Under the pieces are notes generated by a model. That model was given only the letters and a program-made list of their open reading frames with translations, searched no databases and was not told the origin of the DNA. The translations under genes and the position numbers were made by a program. Below are positions 50,877-59,732 of a DNA stretch of 64,000 bases, one piece after another. This DNA is from Gemmatimonadota bacterium. Its GTDB lineage: Bacteria; Gemmatimonadota; Gemmatimonadetes; Gemmatimonadales; Gemmatimonadaceae. Each line of letters opens with the position of its first letter. The stretch's first letter is position 1. The DNA lies in contig JACPFW010000005.1 of assembly GCA_016182795.1 (NCBI GenBank), positions 1 through 64,000 of the forward strand, written 5' to 3'.

Positions 50877-50945
50877 GCAACGCGCACCGGCGCCGCGAAC
50901 CCCTGAACGATCACCCCCCGTGCGTCCGCGCCCCGCGGGGCACGG

Positions 50946-51995
50946 TCAGCGCGGCGCGACCCCCGCCTCCTGCAGCCGGCCGACCGACGCCGGGTCGCCC
51001 ATCACAATGAGATAGCAGCCGCCGTTCACCGCGGTCGCCGCTGGCGGATTGAACACGTACGCGCCGTCGCGGGCGCGCAGGGCGAGCAGCAGCAGCCCGG
51101 TACCGTATTTGTGCAGGCGCAGGCTCTCCACTCGCGTGGCGTCGAGCGCGCTCCCCTGCTCCACCAGCACTTCCTCGATGCGCAGATTGCGATTCTCGTC
51201 GCGCAGCATCTGATCGAGGAAGCTCACCACACTTGGCCGCAGCAGCTCACTGGCCATGCGCATGCCGCCAATGCGCCCGGGCGAGACGGCCGCGTCGGCG
51301 CCGCTCTGCTTCAGCCGCGCCGCCGAGCGTTCGTCCGACGCGCGGGCCACAATGCGCGCCTTGGGCGCCATCTGGCGCGTCAGCACGGTGGTCACCAGCG
51401 CGACCTTGTCATCGTCGGTGCAGACCACGACGCCCGACGACCGCGTGACCCCCGCCGATGTGAGCACCTCATCGTCGGTGCAGTCGCCCACCAGCACCGG
51501 CACCCCGGGGAACAGCCGCTCGAAGACTGCCGCCCGTTCGGCGTTTCCCTCGATGGCCACGACGGGACGCTCGGTCGATGTCAGCTCACGCACCACCGCC
51601 GTGCCCGTTTGCCCCGCGCCGCACACAATCGTGTGCCCGCGCATCGCGTCGATCCGCTTCTGCATCCGTCGCCTCCGAAATCCGGCCGTCAGGTCGCCCT
51701 CGACGACATACGCCGTGAGCATCGAGCCCGTCATCACCACCGCCGTCGCCCCGAACAGAAGCAGCAGGATCGTGAAGATCATCGCCGCCGGATGCTGGGT
51801 GATGTCGATGACTTCGCGATACCCGGTCGTCGTCAGGGTAATCGTCGTCATGTACAGCGCGTCAAGCCACGAGTGCTGCGCGCCGCCGATCCACTTGTAA
51901 CCGAGAATGCCAACCAGGTACGTGGCGAACAGCACCGCGATCGGCGTCAGGATGCGCCGGCCGAGGGTGTTCAGTTCGTCACGCCAGTCGGCCAT
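50946..51995 (-). CDS. Two-TM potassium channel with RCK (TrkA-N/TrkA-C) domain
   Basis: A 349-residue K+ channel subunit. TM1 (ILTPIAVLFATYLVGILGYKW), a pore helix with filter TTTGYR (55-60), and TM2 (IFTILLLLFGATAVVMTGSMLTAYVV) are followed by an RCK domain. The nucleotide loop GAGQTG is at 126-131, and a TrkA-C-like domain ends the protein. The filter reads TTGYR-E rather than the common TVGYG, a variant seen in bacterial RCK channels. The ATG is 1 base after the asparaginase stop on this strand, so one operon is likely. K+ release would balance Kup uptake. Confidence 0.9.
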   Translation of the reverse strand: MADWRDELNTLGRRILTPIAVLFATYLVGILGYKWIGGAQHSWLDALYMTTITLTTTGYREVIDITQHPAAMIFTILLLLFGATAVVMTGSMLTAYVVEGDLTAGFRRRRMQKRIDAMRGHTIVCGAGQTGTAVVRELTSTERPVVAIEGNAERAAVFERLFPGVPVLVGDCTDDEVLTSAGVTRSSGVVVCTDDDKVALVTTVLTRQMAPKARIVARASDERSAARLKQSGADAAVSPGRIGGMRMASELLRPSVVSFLDQMLRDENRNLRIEEVLVEQGSALDATRVESLRLHKYGTGLLLLALRARDGAYVFNPPAATAVNGGCYLIVMGDPASVGRLQEAGVAPR

Positions 51996-51996
51996 C

Positions 51997-53064
51997 TCAG
52001 CGGGGGCGGTCGGCGGTCTTGAAGAGATAGGCGCACGGCTCAAGCCGCGGGCCCCGCTCGTCGCACACCGCAAACGACGCCCCCTCGTACATCGTCGCCG
52101 CGCCGTAGCGGCCGTCCTTGGCCACGGCATACACCTGAATGTCGTAGCGCGGCCGCCCCCGCTGGTCGAGCAGGCGCGGCTCGGTCACGTGCACCATGCG
52201 CTCGAGCGTCTTCAGCGCCGCCTGCTCGGGCGTCGCGCCGTTGCGCATGAACTCGACGGTCAGGAAGCCGCCGCACGCCTTGATGTTGATCTCGCCCAGC
52301 CCGGTGCTCCCCGCGGCGCCGACATCATTGTCGGTGTACTGGCCGGCGCCGTGGATCGGCGAGTCGCCCAGTCGCCCGTCGAGCTTCCACGCCAACCCGC
52401 TGGTCGTCGTCACCGAACTCACGTCGCCCGCCGCGTTGACGGCGTTCATGTTGATCGTGCCGTGCGTCCAATTGATCTTCACATCGTCGTCGTGGTCGAG
52501 CCAGTTGTCGTTCTTGCTGAGCCGCGACTTCCAGCGCAGCCAATCCTGACGGCTCTTCTCGGTGAGCAGGTTCTGCGTCCTGAACCCCAGCGCGACGGCA
52601 AACTTTCTGGCGCCGGGGCCGACGAGCAGCACGTGCGTGGTGTAGTCCATCACCGCCTTGGCCACCAGCGACGGCGTCGCGATGTCCTCCAGGCAGCCCA
52701 CCGCTCCCGCGCGGCGCGAGGGGCCGTGCATGCAGCTCGCGTCGAGCTGCACCACCCCTTCTTCGTTGGGCAGGCCACCCAGCCCCACCGACTGGTCATC
52801 GGGGTCGAGCTCGACGAGGTTCACACCGGCGATGATCGCGTCAAGCGGGTCGATGCCGCCGCGGATGCGGTCGTAGGCCACCTTCACGCCGTTGATGCCG
52901 TTGGCGCTCGACACCACGCAGGGGCGCCCGCGAAAGTTGGGCATCGTTCCAACGGGGCTGCCCATGACGTCGCGCTCGTATTCCTCCGCCGAGAGGGCGC
53001 GCGGCAAGAAGCCAAGAGCGGAAAGCAGGGCGGATTTCTCGAGGAAGGCGCGGCGGTCAATCAT
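51997..53064 (-). CDS. Glycosylasparaginase (N4-(beta-N-acetylglucosaminyl)-L-asparaginase family), Tat-exported
   Basis: A 355-residue Ntn hydrolase. VGLGGLPNEEGVVQLDAS (about 94-111) and WTHGTINMNAVN with the autocatalytic Thr at 203 identify the AGA family. The protein is made as a precursor that cuts itself before T203. The N-terminus DRRAFLEKSALLSALGFLP is a twin-arginine-type signal, so it acts outside the cytoplasm. It may release aspartate from glycosylated asparagine or beta-aspartyl peptides. An aspartase gene is divergent next door, which would further use aspartate; this link is inference. Confidence 0.92.
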   Translation of the reverse strand: MIDRRAFLEKSALLSALGFLPRALSAEEYERDVMGSPVGTMPNFRGRPCVVSSANGINGVKVAYDRIRGGIDPLDAIIAGVNLVELDPDDQSVGLGGLPNEEGVVQLDASCMHGPSRRAGAVGCLEDIATPSLVAKAVMDYTTHVLLVGPGARKFAVALGFRTQNLLTEKSRQDWLRWKSRLSKNDNWLDHDDDVKINWTHGTINMNAVNAAGDVSSVTTTSGLAWKLDGRLGDSPIHGAGQYTDNDVGAAGSTGLGEINIKACGGFLTVEFMRNGATPEQAALKTLERMVHVTEPRLLDQRGRPRYDIQVYAVAKDGRYGAATMYEGASFAVCDERGPRLEPCAYLFKTADRPR

Positions 53065-53235
53065 CAGTTCACTCGGCGGTGGGGACGGTCGCGAGAATTT
53101 GTCGTGGGTGGTGGCCGACGGATAGGGAGCGCGCCCTGTCCCAGCCCGTTCCCACGCTCCAGAATTAGGGGATCGCGCGCCACCGTTGGGCCGCGCCATT
53201 CCATATCAGGTCCGACCTTTCGATCCCCTGGATCC

Positions 53236-55080
53236 ATGCCAATACACGCTGCCCTGCAGGGCGTCCCGTTCTTCGCCGGCTTCGATCGCGCACTTATCGA
53301 TCAGTTGGCGTCCGCTGCCCGCTCAGCCACCTACGAAGCGGCCGAACACCTATTCGTCGAAGGCAGTCCGCGCACCTTCTTTGCCGTCATTCGGTCCGGA
53401 TCGGTTGCCATCGATAAGTCGCATGGTGGCAGCACCGTGCGCCTTGCCACGCTGGGCGCCGGCGAGGTGGTGGGCGAGGGCATTCTGCTCGACACCTCGC
53501 CGCACGGCACCACCGGCGTGGCGCTCGAGCGCACGGAAGTCGTGCTCTTCGCACAGGACGCGCTGGCGCCCGTGCTCACCGCGGTGCCGGCGCTGCACGC
53601 CGCCCTGCTGTCCAAAGCCGCGCGCTCCATTGCCCAGCGCCTGCACGTCACCAGCGCGACGCTCGTGGGGCGCGGCACCACCGCGGGCTACTTTGGCGGC
53701 GGCACCCGTCGGGAGCACGACCTGCTCGGCGAGCGCGACATTCCCGCCGACGCCCTGTACGGCGTGCAAACGCTGCGCGCCCTCGAGAACTTTCCCCTCA
53801 CCGGCATCCCGCTGCGCGAGTATCCGGCGCTCGTCGTCGCCCTCGCGCAGGTGAAGGAGGCCGCCGCGCTCGCCAACAACGACCTCGGCTTGCTCAACCC
53901 GCAGGTCACCGGGGCCATCGTGCGCGCCGCGCGCGAGGTGCAGAACGGCCGCCATCACGAGCATTTCGTGGTCGACATGATTCAGGGCGGGGCCGGCACC
54001 TCGACCAACATGAACGCCAACGAGGTTATCGCCAATCGCGCGCTCGAGCTGCTGGGGCATGCGCACGGCGCGTACGACCACTGCCATCCCAACAACCACG
54101 TCAACATGTCGCAAAGCACCAACGACGTGTATCCGACGGCGGTGAAGCTCGCGTTGCACGCCAGCATCTCTGGGCTGCGCGACGCGATGGGCGAACTCGT
54201 CGACGCGTTCCTCAGCAAGGGGGAGGAGTTCAGGGAATTGGTGAAGATGGGGCGCACTCAGCTCCAGGATGCCGTGCCGATGACGCTCGGCCAGGAGTTT
54301 GCGGCGTTCGGGCATACGATCGCCGAGGACATTGACCGACTGGGCGAGGCGCAGGCGTTGATTCGCGAGATGAACATGGGGGCGACGGCGATTGGCACGC
54401 GCATCAACGCCCCCGCCGGATATCCTGAGGCCGTTCGGGTGCACTTGAGCACCGTCACCGGGCTGCCGCTGATCACCGCGCCCGATTTGGTGGAGGCGAC
54501 GTCCGACACCGGCTCGTTCGTGCAGCTGTCGGGAGTGCTCAAGCGCTGCGCGGTGAAGCTGAGCAAGGTCTGCAACGACCTGCGCCTGCTGTCGTCGGGG
54601 CCGCGCACCGGGTTGGGCGAGATCAACCTACCGCCGATGCAGCCCGGCTCAAGCATCATGCCCGGCAAGGTGAACCCCGTGATCCCCGAGGCGGTCAATC
54701 AGGTCTGCTTCGACGTGGTCGGCGGCGACGTGACGGTGACGATGGCGGCCGAGGGCGGCCAGCTGCAGCTCAACGTATTCGAGCCCATCATCGCCTTCCG
54801 TCTGTTGCACAACATCCGGACGCTCACCGCCGCCGTGCGGATGCTCCGCACCAAGTGCGTGGAGGGGATCACCGCCAACCCCGACCGTCTGCGCGAGTTC
54901 GTGCAGAAGAGCGTCGGCATCGTCACGGCGCTCGTGCCGGTGATCGGCTACGAGGCGTGCACCGCGGTGGCCAAGGACGCGCTGACGACCGGCCGCGGCG
55001 TGTACGAGCTGGTACTCGAACGCGGGTTGCTGACGCGCGAGCAGCTGGATACGGCGCTGGATCCGCGCAGAATGGTCTAA
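53236..55080 (+). CDS. aspA: Aspartate ammonia-lyase with N-terminal cyclic-nucleotide-binding-like domain
   Basis: A 614-residue fusion. Residues about 10-145 fold like a CRP-type cNMP domain (LFVEGSPRTFFAVIRSGSVAIDK, GAGEVVGEGILLDTSPHGTTGVAL). Residues about 155-614 are aspartase: GGAGTSTNMNANEV, SQSTNDVYPTAVK, GRTQLQDAVPMTLGQE and the catalytic loop GSSIMPGKVNP (471-481). It deaminates aspartate to fumarate. Aspartases are normally about 470 residues. In the cNMP domain the Arg of the phosphate-binding cassette is replaced (SPHGTTG instead of the usual R-A/S), so it may sense another ligand or only help assembly. The ATG at 53236 has no clear Shine-Dalgarno. Confidence 0.92.
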   Translation: MPIHAALQGVPFFAGFDRALIDQLASAARSATYEAAEHLFVEGSPRTFFAVIRSGSVAIDKSHGGSTVRLATLGAGEVVGEGILLDTSPHGTTGVALERTEVVLFAQDALAPVLTAVPALHAALLSKAARSIAQRLHVTSATLVGRGTTAGYFGGGTRREHDLLGERDIPADALYGVQTLRALENFPLTGIPLREYPALVVALAQVKEAAALANNDLGLLNPQVTGAIVRAAREVQNGRHHEHFVVDMIQGGAGTSTNMNANEVIANRALELLGHAHGAYDHCHPNNHVNMSQSTNDVYPTAVKLALHASISGLRDAMGELVDAFLSKGEEFRELVKMGRTQLQDAVPMTLGQEFAAFGHTIAEDIDRLGEAQALIREMNMGATAIGTRINAPAGYPEAVRVHLSTVTGLPLITAPDLVEATSDTGSFVQLSGVLKRCAVKLSKVCNDLRLLSSGPRTGLGEINLPPMQPGSSIMPGKVNPVIPEAVNQVCFDVVGGDVTVTMAAEGGQLQLNVFEPIIAFRLLHNIRTLTAAVRMLRTKCVEGITANPDRLREFVQKSVGIVTALVPVIGYEACTAVAKDALTTGRGVYELVLERGLLTREQLDTALDPRRMV

Positions 55081-55086
55081 CCACAG

Positions 55087-55130
55087 AGAAACAACAGAGA
55101 GACAACAGACAAACAACAGAAAGACAACAG
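55087..55130. repeat. Tandem 11-bp repeat (AGAAACAACAG), four units, left arm
   Basis: Units start at 55087, 55098, 55109 and 55120, beginning 7 bases after the aspartase stop. Together with 55186-55229 it forms 44-base inverted arms around a 55-base centre that includes CCTAC/GTAGG pairing. Confidence 0.9.
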
Positions 55131-55185
55131 ACGCCTACGGAAGAGGCACAGGGGACGCGGAACTGTGCTATACTGAGTGTAGGTA

Positions 55186-55229
55186 CTGTTGTCTCTCTGT
55201 TTCTTCTCTGTTGTTTCTCTGTTTTCTCT
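55186..55229. repeat. Tandem 11-bp repeat (CTGTTGTTTCT), four units, right arm and leader
   Basis: Units start at 55186, 55197, 55208 and 55219. It ends 9 bases before the next ATG, as at the cyclophilin gene. The last two units are identical to 3937-3958. Confidence 0.9.
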
Positions 55230-55238
55230 CTGCTCCTC

Positions 55239-55613
55239 ATGGCTTCTACTAAGCTCGATGGCGCCGGCGCGCAGAAGATGAAGACGCTTGAAGAAGCGCT
55301 CATGTCGATGGCCCAGATCCATAGCATGGTCGAGCGGACCGCGATGGAGATGAAGAACGGCAAGCCGATGGGCGTCTTCCCGATGCAGCTCAAGCGCACG
55401 GCCGCCCCACTCGTCGGACAGCTCAAGGGCCAGTTCGGCATGATCGCCGACCAAGTGTCGGCGATGCTCCTCATCGGCGGCCGCGGCGGCGGCGATCAGG
55501 TGAAGCTGCGCTCGTATCGCGAGGCCGTCGCCAATATCCGCCAACTCATCGACTTCGCCCAGAAGAAGGTGAAGGTCGAGCACGCGGTGGATATCACGCT
55601 CGCGCCTGAGTAA
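55239..55613 (+). CDS. Hypothetical helical protein, 124 aa
   Basis: I do not recognise the family. The 124 residues are soluble, mostly helical, Met- and Lys-rich (KMKTLEEALMSMAQIHSMVERTAMEMKNGKPMGVFPMQLKRTAAPLVGQLKGQFGMIADQVSAMLL), with GGRGGGD near 88 and a C-terminal helix. No signal peptide is present. The leader is the 11-bp repeat array, with no Shine-Dalgarno. The next genes encode the caa3 oxidase after 174 bases with a weak hairpin between, so a functional link is doubtful. Confidence 0.75.
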   Translation: MASTKLDGAGAQKMKTLEEALMSMAQIHSMVERTAMEMKNGKPMGVFPMQLKRTAAPLVGQLKGQFGMIADQVSAMLLIGGRGGGDQVKLRSYREAVANIRQLIDFAQKKVKVEHAVDITLAPE

Positions 55614-55632
55614 TCGGCGCCGAGTCAACGGA

Positions 55633-55650
55633 CGAGCCGTTCGTGGCTCG
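55633..55650 (+). terminator. Weak terminator-like hairpin before coxB
   Basis: CGAGCC (55633-55638), loop GTTCGT, GGCTCG (55645-55650), then ATTTG. Six base pairs and a short T run, 20 bases after the stop of the small protein gene. The rest of the spacer to 55787 should hold the cox promoter; no motif was recognised. Confidence 0.4.
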
Positions 55651-55787
55651 ATTTGCCGTGTAGGTAGTTGCCTTACTTGCGCGTGCTTGAATCGCCTGAC
55701 GTGACCGAGTAACTTTCGGCGGTTTTTCCGCACATCGGTGTCCGAGTCTGCCGGGCATCGCGCCCCTCACCCCAAAATTCACCGCTG

Positions 55788-57101
55788 ATGCCCAAGCTGC
55801 ATCTGCGCCGGGTCTTCCCGGTCGCCGTTCTCGCGCTTGCCCTCGTGGCACTCGCCGCGTGTGGTGGAGACTATCCTAACTCCACGTTCAGCAAGAACAC
55901 CGAGCTCAACGAAGGGGCGGTCTTCCTCTGGGACCGCATGATGCTCCTCGGCACGATCGTCTTCATCGTCGTCGAGACCCTGCTGGTCTACACGATCTTC
56001 AAGTTCCGCCGGCGTGAGGGCGGCCCCGCTCCGCGGCAGATCCAGGGCAACGCGGCGCTCGAGATCACATGGACCGCCATCCCCGCGCTGATTCTTGTCT
56101 TCATCACGGTCCCCACGGTCCGCACGATTTTCGAGAACCAGCGCAAGGCGCCCGCCGAGTCGCTGCAGGTCGAGGTCATCGGCCACCAGTGGTGGTGGGA
56201 ATTCCGCTATCCGCAGTACGGCATCGTCACCGCCAACGAGCTGTACCTGCCGGTGGGCAAGACGGTCAACTTCTCGCTGCGCACCAAGGACGTGCTCCAC
56301 TCGTTCTGGATTCCCCAGCTCGGCGGCAAGCGCGACCTGATCGCCAACAAGGTGAACCACATCTGGTTCACCCCCAAGCCGGAAATGGACGAGACCGCGC
56401 TCAACGGTGCCTGCGTCGAGTACTGCGGCGCGAGCCACGCGAACATGCGTTTCCGCACGTTCACCGTGACTCCCGCCGATTTCGAGAAGTGGGCCGCCCA
56501 CCAGAAGACGGTGGCGCTCGGCTCACCAGCCGCGGCCGCCGCCATGGCCGCCGCTGACTCAGCAGCCAAGCAGCCCCCCATCAAGACCGCGTCACTTATC
56601 CCTGCCTCTTCCCCTGCACCACACTCTGCCTCTTCCTCGTCCCCCGAGGTTTGGGTATTTCCGGCAGAGAAGATGTCCGACTTCAACTGGCCCAAGACGC
56701 CGCTCCCGGCCACCCAGTTCGATGAATCGCTGCTCGCCGCCGGAGATGCCGCTGCCGGGCGTGCGCTGCTGACCAACCCGGCGAACCTCGGCAAGGCGCC
56801 GTGCCTCACCTGCCATGTCATCAAGGGTGAGACCAACTACGCCAGCGACGACAACGCCAAGGGGCCGAACCTTACGCACGTCGGTTCGCGCCACACGTTC
56901 GCCGCCGGCCTGTACCGCCTCGACGCCAAGACCCTCGCGCTCTGGATCAAGAATGCGCCGGCCATGAAGCCGGGGTCGCAGATGCCCACGTTCGGCGCCG
57001 GTGAGTACAACCCGGCCATCAAGGCCGCCGTCCCCGCGGCCGCCGGACTCGACGACAAGCAGATCGCCGACATCGTCGCGTATCTGCGTTCCCTCAAGTA
57101 G
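55788..57101 (+). CDS. coxB: caa3-type cytochrome c oxidase subunit II with fused cytochrome c
   Basis: A 437-residue lipoprotein (lipid Cys at 25 in LVALAACGG). Two membrane helices (about 47-70 and 92-112) are followed by a CuA domain with H171, C209, E211, C213, H217 and M220. A linker (about 240-300) joins a C-terminal cytochrome c domain with CLTCH at 339-343 and Met in KPGSQMPTF. The fused haem c makes this a caa3-type enzyme. Linker residues 272-285 (PASSPAPHSASSSS) are encoded by a copy of an intergenic repeat. It is the first gene of the coxB-A-C-F operon. Confidence 0.96.
   Translation: MPKLHLRRVFPVAVLALALVALAACGGDYPNSTFSKNTELNEGAVFLWDRMMLLGTIVFIVVETLLVYTIFKFRRREGGPAPRQIQGNAALEITWTAIPALILVFITVPTVRTIFENQRKAPAESLQVEVIGHQWWWEFRYPQYGIVTANELYLPVGKTVNFSLRTKDVLHSFWIPQLGGKRDLIANKVNHIWFTPKPEMDETALNGACVEYCGASHANMRFRTFTVTPADFEKWAAHQKTVALGSPAAAAAMAAADSAAKQPPIKTASLIPASSPAPHSASSSSPEVWVFPAEKMSDFNWPKTPLPATQFDESLLAAGDAAAGRALLTNPANLGKAPCLTCHVIKGETNYASDDNAKGPNLTHVGSRHTFAAGLYRLDAKTLALWIKNAPAMKPGSQMPTFGAGEYNPAIKAAVPAAAGLDDKQIADIVAYLRSLK
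56601..56640. repeat. Coding copy of the GCACCACACTCTGCC repeat inside coxB
   Basis: CTGCACCACACTCTGCCTCTTCC here is identical over 23 bases to the repeat at 60713-60735, and the wider 35 bases differ at two positions. It is read as the Ser/Ala/Pro linker of CoxB. No frameshift results. Confidence 0.85.
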
Positions 57102-57119
57102 CCCCGGAGAACCGCACCC

Positions 57120-59036
57120 ATGGCATCTCTCGCCGCCAGTCCGACACACGCGTCCGCCGCGTCGACGTCGGAGCAGACCGGCCTCTGGAGCTGGCTGACC
57201 ACCGTCGACCACAAGCGGATCGGCATGCTGTACCTCTACACCGCCCTGTTCTACCTGCTGGTGGGCGGGCTTGAGGCGCTGGTCCTCCGCACCCAGTTGG
57301 CCAAGCCGAACATGGGTCTCATTTCCGCCGAGACCTATAATCAGGTGTTCACCATGCACGGCACCACGATGATCTTCCTCGTGGTGATGCCGCTCTCCGC
57401 GGCCTTCTTCAACTATCTCATCCCGCTGCAGATCGGCGCGCGTGACGTGGCCTTCCCGCGCCTCAACGCCTTCTCGTACTGGGTCTACGCCCTCGGCGGC
57501 CTGTTCATCACGCTCCCGATCTTCTTTGGGGTCGCGCCGAACGGCGGCTGGTTCGGTTACGCGCCGCTCTCGGGCCCGACGTACGGCGGCGGATTCAACA
57601 TGGACTTCTGGGTCCTCGGCCTGCAGATCCTTGGCATCTCGTCGCTGGCCGCGGCCTTCAACTTCATCACCACGATCATCAACCTGCGCGCCCCCGGCAT
57701 GACGCTGATGCGCATGCCGATGTTCACGTGGATGTCGTTTGTGGTGCAGTTCATGGTGGTGCTCGCCTTCCCCGTCGTCACGGCGGCGCTGTTCTTCCTG
57801 CAGTTCGACCGCTTCTTCGGCACGCACTTCTATGAAGTGGCCGCCGGCGGCGATCCGCTGCTCTGGCAGCACCTGTTCTGGGTGTTCGGCCATCCCGAGG
57901 TGTACATCCTTATCCTCCCCGCCTTCGGCCTCGTGTCGGAGGTGCTCCCCACCCACAGCCGCAAGCCGCTGTTTGGCTACAACGTGATGGCCTACTCCGG
58001 CATCATGATCGGCTTCCTCGGCTTCGGCGTGTGGGCGCACCACATGTTCGCGGTCGGCATGGGGCCGGTGGCCGACTCGATCTTCTCGGTGGCGACGATG
58101 CTCATCGGCATCCCCACCGGCGTGAAGATCTTCAACTGGATCGCGACGATGTACGGCGGCTCGCTCCGCTTCCCGGTGTCGATGAAGTTCGCCATCGGAC
58201 TGGTCGCGATGTTCACGATCGGCGGCATCTCCGGCGTGATGCACGCCTCTCCGCCGTCGGACCTGCAGCAGACCGACACGTACTTCGTCGTCGCGCACTT
58301 CCACTACGTGCTCTACGGCGGCGCGATGCTCGGCATCTTCGCCGGCCTCTACCACTACTTCCCCAAGATCACCGGGCGCTTCATGAGCGAGCGCCTCGGC
58401 GAGTGGCATTTCTGGCTGAACTTCATCGGGCTCAACCTCACGTTCTTCCCGATGCATTTCAGCGGCATGCTCGGCATGCCCCGTCGCATCTATACGTACG
58501 ACGCCGGCCAGGGGTGGGATCTGTTCAACCTGATGTCGACGAGCGGCACGTACATGCTGCTGATCGCCGGCCTGATCTTCGCCTACAACTTCTTCACGAG
58601 CCGTCGGAACGGCGCGCTGGCGAGCAATGATCCATGGGGCGCGCCGACGCTCGAGTGGTCGATCCCGTCGCCGCCGCCGGAGTACAACTTCGCGCAGATC
58701 CCCGAAGTCACGTCGCGCTATCCGATGTGGGACCTCAAGGCCCCCGATCGCATGGCCGGCATCAAGCACACGCACGCCGACGCCGCCGTCATCGCCGAGG
58801 CGCATGCCGTGCCGGTGCACGAAGAGACCGAGCGCCGGACGGCGCAGGAACTCGGCATCCCGATGCCGTTCCCGACCATCAAGCCGTTCATGGTGGCGCT
58901 CGGCATCGTCATTCTGTTCAGCGGCCTCATCGTGATGCACGCCGGCAACTTCCCGCTGGCGATGGCGACGATGCTAGGCGGCGCCGCGTTCATGGTGGGC
59001 TCGCTTTATGCGTGGCTCACGAGCCCCCTCGAGTAA
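57120..59036 (+). CDS. coxA: Cytochrome c oxidase subunit I (haem-copper, A-type)
   Basis: A 638-residue catalytic subunit with at least twelve membrane helices. Haem a ligand H80 (MHGTTMIF), CuB ligands H258 (GHPEVYILILPAFG), H307/H308 (AHHMF), and haem ligands H393/H395 (AHFHYVLYGG) are present. The Glu in GHPEV (260) marks the A1 proton-channel type. The C-terminal 110 residues extend beyond the common core. It reduces oxygen to water and pumps protons. 18 bases follow coxB. Confidence 0.97.
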   Translation: MASLAASPTHASAASTSEQTGLWSWLTTVDHKRIGMLYLYTALFYLLVGGLEALVLRTQLAKPNMGLISAETYNQVFTMHGTTMIFLVVMPLSAAFFNYLIPLQIGARDVAFPRLNAFSYWVYALGGLFITLPIFFGVAPNGGWFGYAPLSGPTYGGGFNMDFWVLGLQILGISSLAAAFNFITTIINLRAPGMTLMRMPMFTWMSFVVQFMVVLAFPVVTAALFFLQFDRFFGTHFYEVAAGGDPLLWQHLFWVFGHPEVYILILPAFGLVSEVLPTHSRKPLFGYNVMAYSGIMIGFLGFGVWAHHMFAVGMGPVADSIFSVATMLIGIPTGVKIFNWIATMYGGSLRFPVSMKFAIGLVAMFTIGGISGVMHASPPSDLQQTDTYFVVAHFHYVLYGGAMLGIFAGLYHYFPKITGRFMSERLGEWHFWLNFIGLNLTFFPMHFSGMLGMPRRIYTYDAGQGWDLFNLMSTSGTYMLLIAGLIFAYNFFTSRRNGALASNDPWGAPTLEWSIPSPPPEYNFAQIPEVTSRYPMWDLKAPDRMAGIKHTHADAAVIAEAHAVPVHEETERRTAQELGIPMPFPTIKPFMVALGIVILFSGLIVMHAGNFPLAMATMLGGAAFMVGSLYAWLTSPLE

Positions 59037-59045
59037 CCGGAGACC

Positions 59046-59720
59046 GTGACCGTGTCCACTGCTGCCACCGCCGGCGCCCACGAGGCGCACGAGCACACCC
59101 ACTACACGACCACCGGACTTCACCACCGGAAGATCGCGATGTGGGCCTTCATCGGGTCGGAGTGCATGCTCTTCGGCTCGCTCATCACCACGTATCTCGT
59201 CTACAAGGGCCGGTCGGTCGCCGGGCCGTTCCCGCACGAGGCGTGGACGTCGCCCGACGGCAAGGCGTTCCCGGCAATCCTCGACATCCCCGTGACCTCG
59301 GCGTCGACGTTCGTGCTGCTGATGTCGTCGCTGTTCATGGTGCTGGCGCTCGCCGCCGTCGAGAACAAGGGCAAGCCCGGCTATGAGGGACGGCTCGGGT
59401 CGTCCAAGTTCTGGCTCGCCGCCACGGCGGCGGCCGGCGCGACCTTCCTCGGCTTCCAGGCGTTCGAGTTCACATCATTCGTGCACCACGGCCTGACGAT
59501 CAAGACCAACCTGTTCGGTTCGTCGTTCTTCACGCTGACCGGCTTCCACGGCGCGCACGTCGCCGTGGGCGTGCTGTGGCTGATGACGATGCTGTTTATC
59601 GACATCAAGCGCGGACTCGGGCCGAAGGACGCGCTCAACGTCGACATCATGGCCCTGTACTGGCACTTCGTCGACGTCGTCTGGATCGCGATCTTCACCC
59701 TCGTCTACCTCATCAAGTAG
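59046..59720 (+). CDS. coxC: Cytochrome c oxidase subunit III
   Basis: A 224-residue subunit with about five membrane helices. GFHGAHVAVGVLWLMTMLFIDIKRG and LYWHFVDVVWIAIFTLVYLIK at the C-terminus are subunit III hallmarks. The His-rich N-terminus (HEAHEHTHYTTTGLHHRKIAMW) is common in caa3 relatives. The first start is a GTG; another GTG lies two codons later. It is 9 bases after coxA. Confidence 0.95.
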   Translation: MTVSTAATAGAHEAHEHTHYTTTGLHHRKIAMWAFIGSECMLFGSLITTYLVYKGRSVAGPFPHEAWTSPDGKAFPAILDIPVTSASTFVLLMSSLFMVLALAAVENKGKPGYEGRLGSSKFWLAATAAAGATFLGFQAFEFTSFVHHGLTIKTNLFGSSFFTLTGFHGAHVAVGVLWLMTMLFIDIKRGLGPKDALNVDIMALYWHFVDVVWIAIFTLVYLIK

Positions 59721-59732
59721 GGGCCGCCGACC

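Noticed and set aside
51907-53235. Long N-terminal extension of the aspartase reading frame
   Set aside because: The frame is open only because it lies opposite the asparaginase gene. The cNMP-like domain begins at the ATG at 53236.
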